Origin: Saccoglossus kowalevskii
Lineage: Eukaryota; Hemichordata; Enteropneusta; Harrimaniidae
Length of the DNA stretch: 21,229 nucleotides
Assembly (NCBI RefSeq): GCF_000003605.2
Contig: NW_003131371.1
Location: forward strand, 13,949 to 35,177
Reading direction: 5' to 3'
A model generated the notes under the pieces. The model was not told the origin of the DNA and did not search any database. It saw nothing but the letters and a program-made list of their open reading frames with translations. This document shows positions 19,100 through 21,229 of this stretch, piece after piece. How positions within the stretch are numbered: position 1 is the first letter of the stretch; each line of letters begins with the position of its first letter. The position numbers and the translations under genes are program-made.

Positions 19100-19382
19100 T
19101 CATATCTAATGTTAATGTATTAAATGCACAACGCTTGACTATCTTGTTTAACAACTATTTTTCGTCTTTTGCAGGGCATTTTCACGATTTAACTCCGTGT
19201 TTGACAGATGTATGTTCATTTATTCGCCGCCTATGCACGTGAACGGCAGACATTAGAATACACATCAAATACAATCTGGGTTCGAATGCACATTCGTGGT
19301 TTGTCGCGTAAACGAACGTTAATATATTAAATGTGTGACTATCTTATCCACAACTTTTTTTCGTTTTTTTGTAGGACTTATC
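19100..19382. repeat. Duplicated acceptor-like block
   Basis: GTTAATGTATTAAATG, CTTGACTATCTTG, AACTATTTTTCGTCTTTTGCAG (split here for length) at 19109-19174 recurs in diverged form at 19319-19377, ending TTTTTTTGTAG. The spacing is about 205 bp. Both copies end in a good splice acceptor. The frame after the second copy stays open to 19550, but it does not match the phase of the candidate exon at 17584. Confidence 0.5.
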
Positions 19383-19749
19383 AGAGTTCATGGAAAGATT
19401 GCACAATGCAAGGGTCGTACACACCTTCCGGTCGGGCGGTACAGCGTCGAAGTACACACATTCATTGAAATGGAAATGAGGAGTGTAGAAAACACGTCAC
19501 TTGACTCCAGAGACAATGTGTCAAAGTACCCACGAACATTTAAAGTGTAGGGAACCAATTTTCTAATCAACATGATTAGTTTCCAGCAAACGTAATGTAG
19601 CATTTCAATATATTTCATTTGTAACATTTGCTTGACATCATATAGAAAATCACTCTGGGACAAGGTCCCACATTACCAGTACATGCGATGCAGTGTGGTA
19701 TCATCAGGCGCCACCTGACTCATTGTTGCCTAGTTTGAGTTTTTTTTTT

Positions 19750-20016
19750 ATCAGTGGGACTGATATAATGCGACGTATGTAACATGGGACGATTTATTTG
19801 TTATCAGTGGGACTGATATAATGCGATGTATCGTAACATGGGACGATTTATTTATTATCAGTGGGACTGATATAATGCGACGTATCGTAACATGGTACGA
19901 TTTATTTTATTATCAGTGGGACTGATATAATGCGATGTATCGTAACATGGGACGATTTATTTTATTATCAGTGGGACTGATATAATGCGATGTACCGTAA
20001 CATGGGACGATTTATT
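19750..20016. repeat. Five-unit minisatellite, period 53-55 bp
   Basis: Units start at 19750, 19803, 19857, 19912 and 19967. Each has the hairpin ATCAGT-GGG-ACTGAT, the text ATAATGCGAYGTA, then a second inverted pair ATCGT...ACGAT around AACATGGG, and a TTTATT tail. The zinc-finger pseudogene ends directly at the last unit; its stop codon lies in the TTTATTTTAT tail. Confidence 0.95.
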
Positions 20017-20991
20017 TTATTTATGCGGTTCAGTTGGGCGCATGTTCTGACGCAACCTATTCGCTGCCCGGATAAGGGTTAGTGGTACCGGTTGGCTGTA
20101 CTCGGGTGCAGCCGGGGCGTCACGTTTTACGGTAACCTCTTCAACAATGTCCGCAGCAGAGCGAAAGATATTGTCTCGGGCAATATTTTTCACCTCAACC
20201 ATGGATGTACTAAGAACATCCATGCCTCAACTGTTGTTTTAATTCGCACTCTAGCACCTGGCAGTGATTGCTGATTATGGCCATGCAAACCTTTCGTAAA
20301 TGTTGTTCCCTTTTGTAGAACCGTTGCCGTACATGTTAACCGTTTGCTTCTTACACTACATCGCCAAGTAATGTTTCCATTGCGTGAATTGCTGTTTGGT
20401 ACTCTTCGCATTGTACGAGTAACCAAGACTGTCGACTAGCATTGCCTTCCCCTGCTTAGAAGCGCACGGTATGACATCATACGTAACGTCTACTTCCCCC
20501 GACCTGAGGCGGCAAGTTCGGGAGTGCGCCATCTTCCAGTGTATTTTCGAGTACATTCGGTTGAGCGTCAATTGAGTCGTCGACATTGAATGAGAAATCT
20601 CTAATACTCGTACGATTAATACTTCCTGAAGCGTCGGATTGCATAGTTGGACCGTCAGATGGAGTAATTGGCGACGCATCAGCGCCATCAACATCCATAA
20701 GATGGTTACTATCCACACTTTCTGATGCTTCTGGTTGTACCGTTAGTAGGCCATCAGAAATTGTTGAAGCCTCACCAATATTTGCTGGTGCCGGGCACGC
20801 AGCACAATGCCACAATTCAAGATCCATATCACCCCGGGTGATAGCACGATACATCTCTCTTGTTATATTGGTGTCGCATGTACGATGTTGCCATCTACTA
20901 CAATTAATAGCCTCCATTGAATAGCCTCCTGTCTAGGTCTTACGTCCTTCTTACAAACAACGCATGGGTTTGCTGCGATATTCTGAGCCAT
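20017..20991 (-). pseudogene. PHD finger + FLYWCH protein of a MULE-type transposon, broken
   Basis: The best start is the ATG at 20991. The product begins with a PHD-finger half (CVVCKKD), then after a frame change continues with CSRWQHRTCDTNITREMYR and WHCAAC, the second PHD half. An acidic Ser/Asp-rich linker follows (20520-20800). After another shift comes a FLYWCH zinc finger: YDVIPCASKQGKAMLVDSLG, GYSYNAK, then in a third frame ITWRCSVRSKRLTCTATV and GLHGHNQ, which supply the WRC, C and HxH positions. The last piece ends NRLRQNMRPTEPH, the usual linker before the MULE transposase domain, then stops. At least four frame changes are needed: near 20915, 20500, 20410 and 20220. The first comes from a 14-bp tandem duplication. 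In transposons such fingers are thought to bind the element's own ends. Confidence 0.8.
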
Positions 20992-20999
20992 GACTGACG

Positions 21000-21175
21000 A
21001 TTTTGACGTAAAGAAGCATTAAAGAATATCAGTGGGACTGATATGAGGCGATGCTATACGGAAATCAGTGGCACTGATATAGTAATTTTAACGTAAAGAG
21101 GCTGTTATAAAATATCAGTGGGACTGATACGAGATAGATTATCAGTGGGACTGATATAGCGATTTTAACGTAAGG
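21000..21175. repeat. Right-hand hairpin array
   Basis: The hairpin ATCAGTGGGACTGAT occurs at 21028, 21064 (GGC centre), 21114 and 21141. It alternates with the text TTTTAACGTAA (variants at 21000, 21085 and 21163), giving a longer period of about 80 bp. Some copies extend to an 8-bp stem (ATATCAGT/ACTGATAT). The hairpin is the same as in the left array, but the spacer sequence differs. Confidence 0.85.
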
Positions 21176-21229
21176 TAGCAACATAAAATTTTCAGAGAGC
21201 GAGCGATATAAAATTCTGAGCAGTTAACT

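Larger units (their letters stand above)
19656..21229 (-). mobile_element. Decayed PHD/FLYWCH (MULE-type) DNA transposon, partial
   Basis: A minus-strand zinc-finger pseudogene (20991 to 20017) lies between two arrays of the hairpin ATCAGT-GGG-ACTGAT: five copies on the left (19750-19981) and four on the right (21028-21155). Two other perfect hairpins, TGGGAC-AAG-GTCCCA (19656-19670) and TCAGG-CGCCA-CCTGA (19704-19718), lie outside the left array. PHD plus FLYWCH modules are known as N-terminal parts of Mutator-like transposases. No catalytic domain is present, so the copy is non-autonomous or truncated. The outer ends and target duplication were not found, and the right end may lie beyond the window. 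Confidence 0.6.

Noticed and set aside
19278..19292. B-box-like GGTTCGAATG as a tRNA gene
   Set aside because: No A box upstream; acceptor and T stems do not pair.
19750..20016. CRISPR-like array
   Set aside because: Units are contiguous and nearly identical with no unique spacers, and the DNA is from an animal.

Overview
The window is AT-rich nuclear DNA of an animal, most likely a marine invertebrate. The main gene family is ACSF2-like acyl-CoA synthetases of the ANL superfamily, the gaps are full of diverged duplications, splice-like signals are present, and there is a PHD/FLYWCH transposon remnant of a kind common in invertebrates. The species cannot be fixed from the sequence. A tunicate is one possibility, partly because a splice acceptor lies 8 nt before the start codon, but this is a guess.

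Positions 1-12260 hold a local cluster of ACSF2-like sequences, all on the minus strand. Copy B (9886-11568) is one uninterrupted 560-codon reading frame. Copy A (2671-4337) is a close paralogue broken by a 7-bp deletion. Remnant C (6140-6294) is three scrambled gene scraps next to a copy of the 5' flank, and remnant D (12085-12258) is a scrap of the 3' part. The flanks of A and B are also homologous (655-4570 with 7655-11780, offset about 7.0-7.2 kb), so a segment of about 4 kb was duplicated in tandem and has since diverged, with many indels between genes and good conservation within them. The intact copy B has lost two residues normally conserved at the ATP/Mg site, while broken copy A keeps both.

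Positions 12270-17330 contain no gene that I can support. They hold further copies of dispersed sequence seen around the gene cluster (5715-6070, 12310-12830, 14060-14295 and 16370-16570; 4950-5480 and 15540-16110), a 245-bp duplication with short perfect hairpins, and an array with a period of about 212 bp (16706-17325).

Positions 17360-19400 include a small, less AT-rich island with consensus splice donors on both strands and one candidate signal-peptide or membrane exon, a cluster of GC-rich CGGCCCTGGT motifs, and a duplicated acceptor-like block.

Positions 19656-21229 are a decayed DNA transposon. A minus-strand PHD finger plus FLYWCH zinc finger pseudogene, of the type fused to Mutator-like (MULE) transposases, lies between two arrays of the short hairpin ATCAGT-GGG-ACTGAT. 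The catalytic transposase is absent and the right edge runs out of the window.
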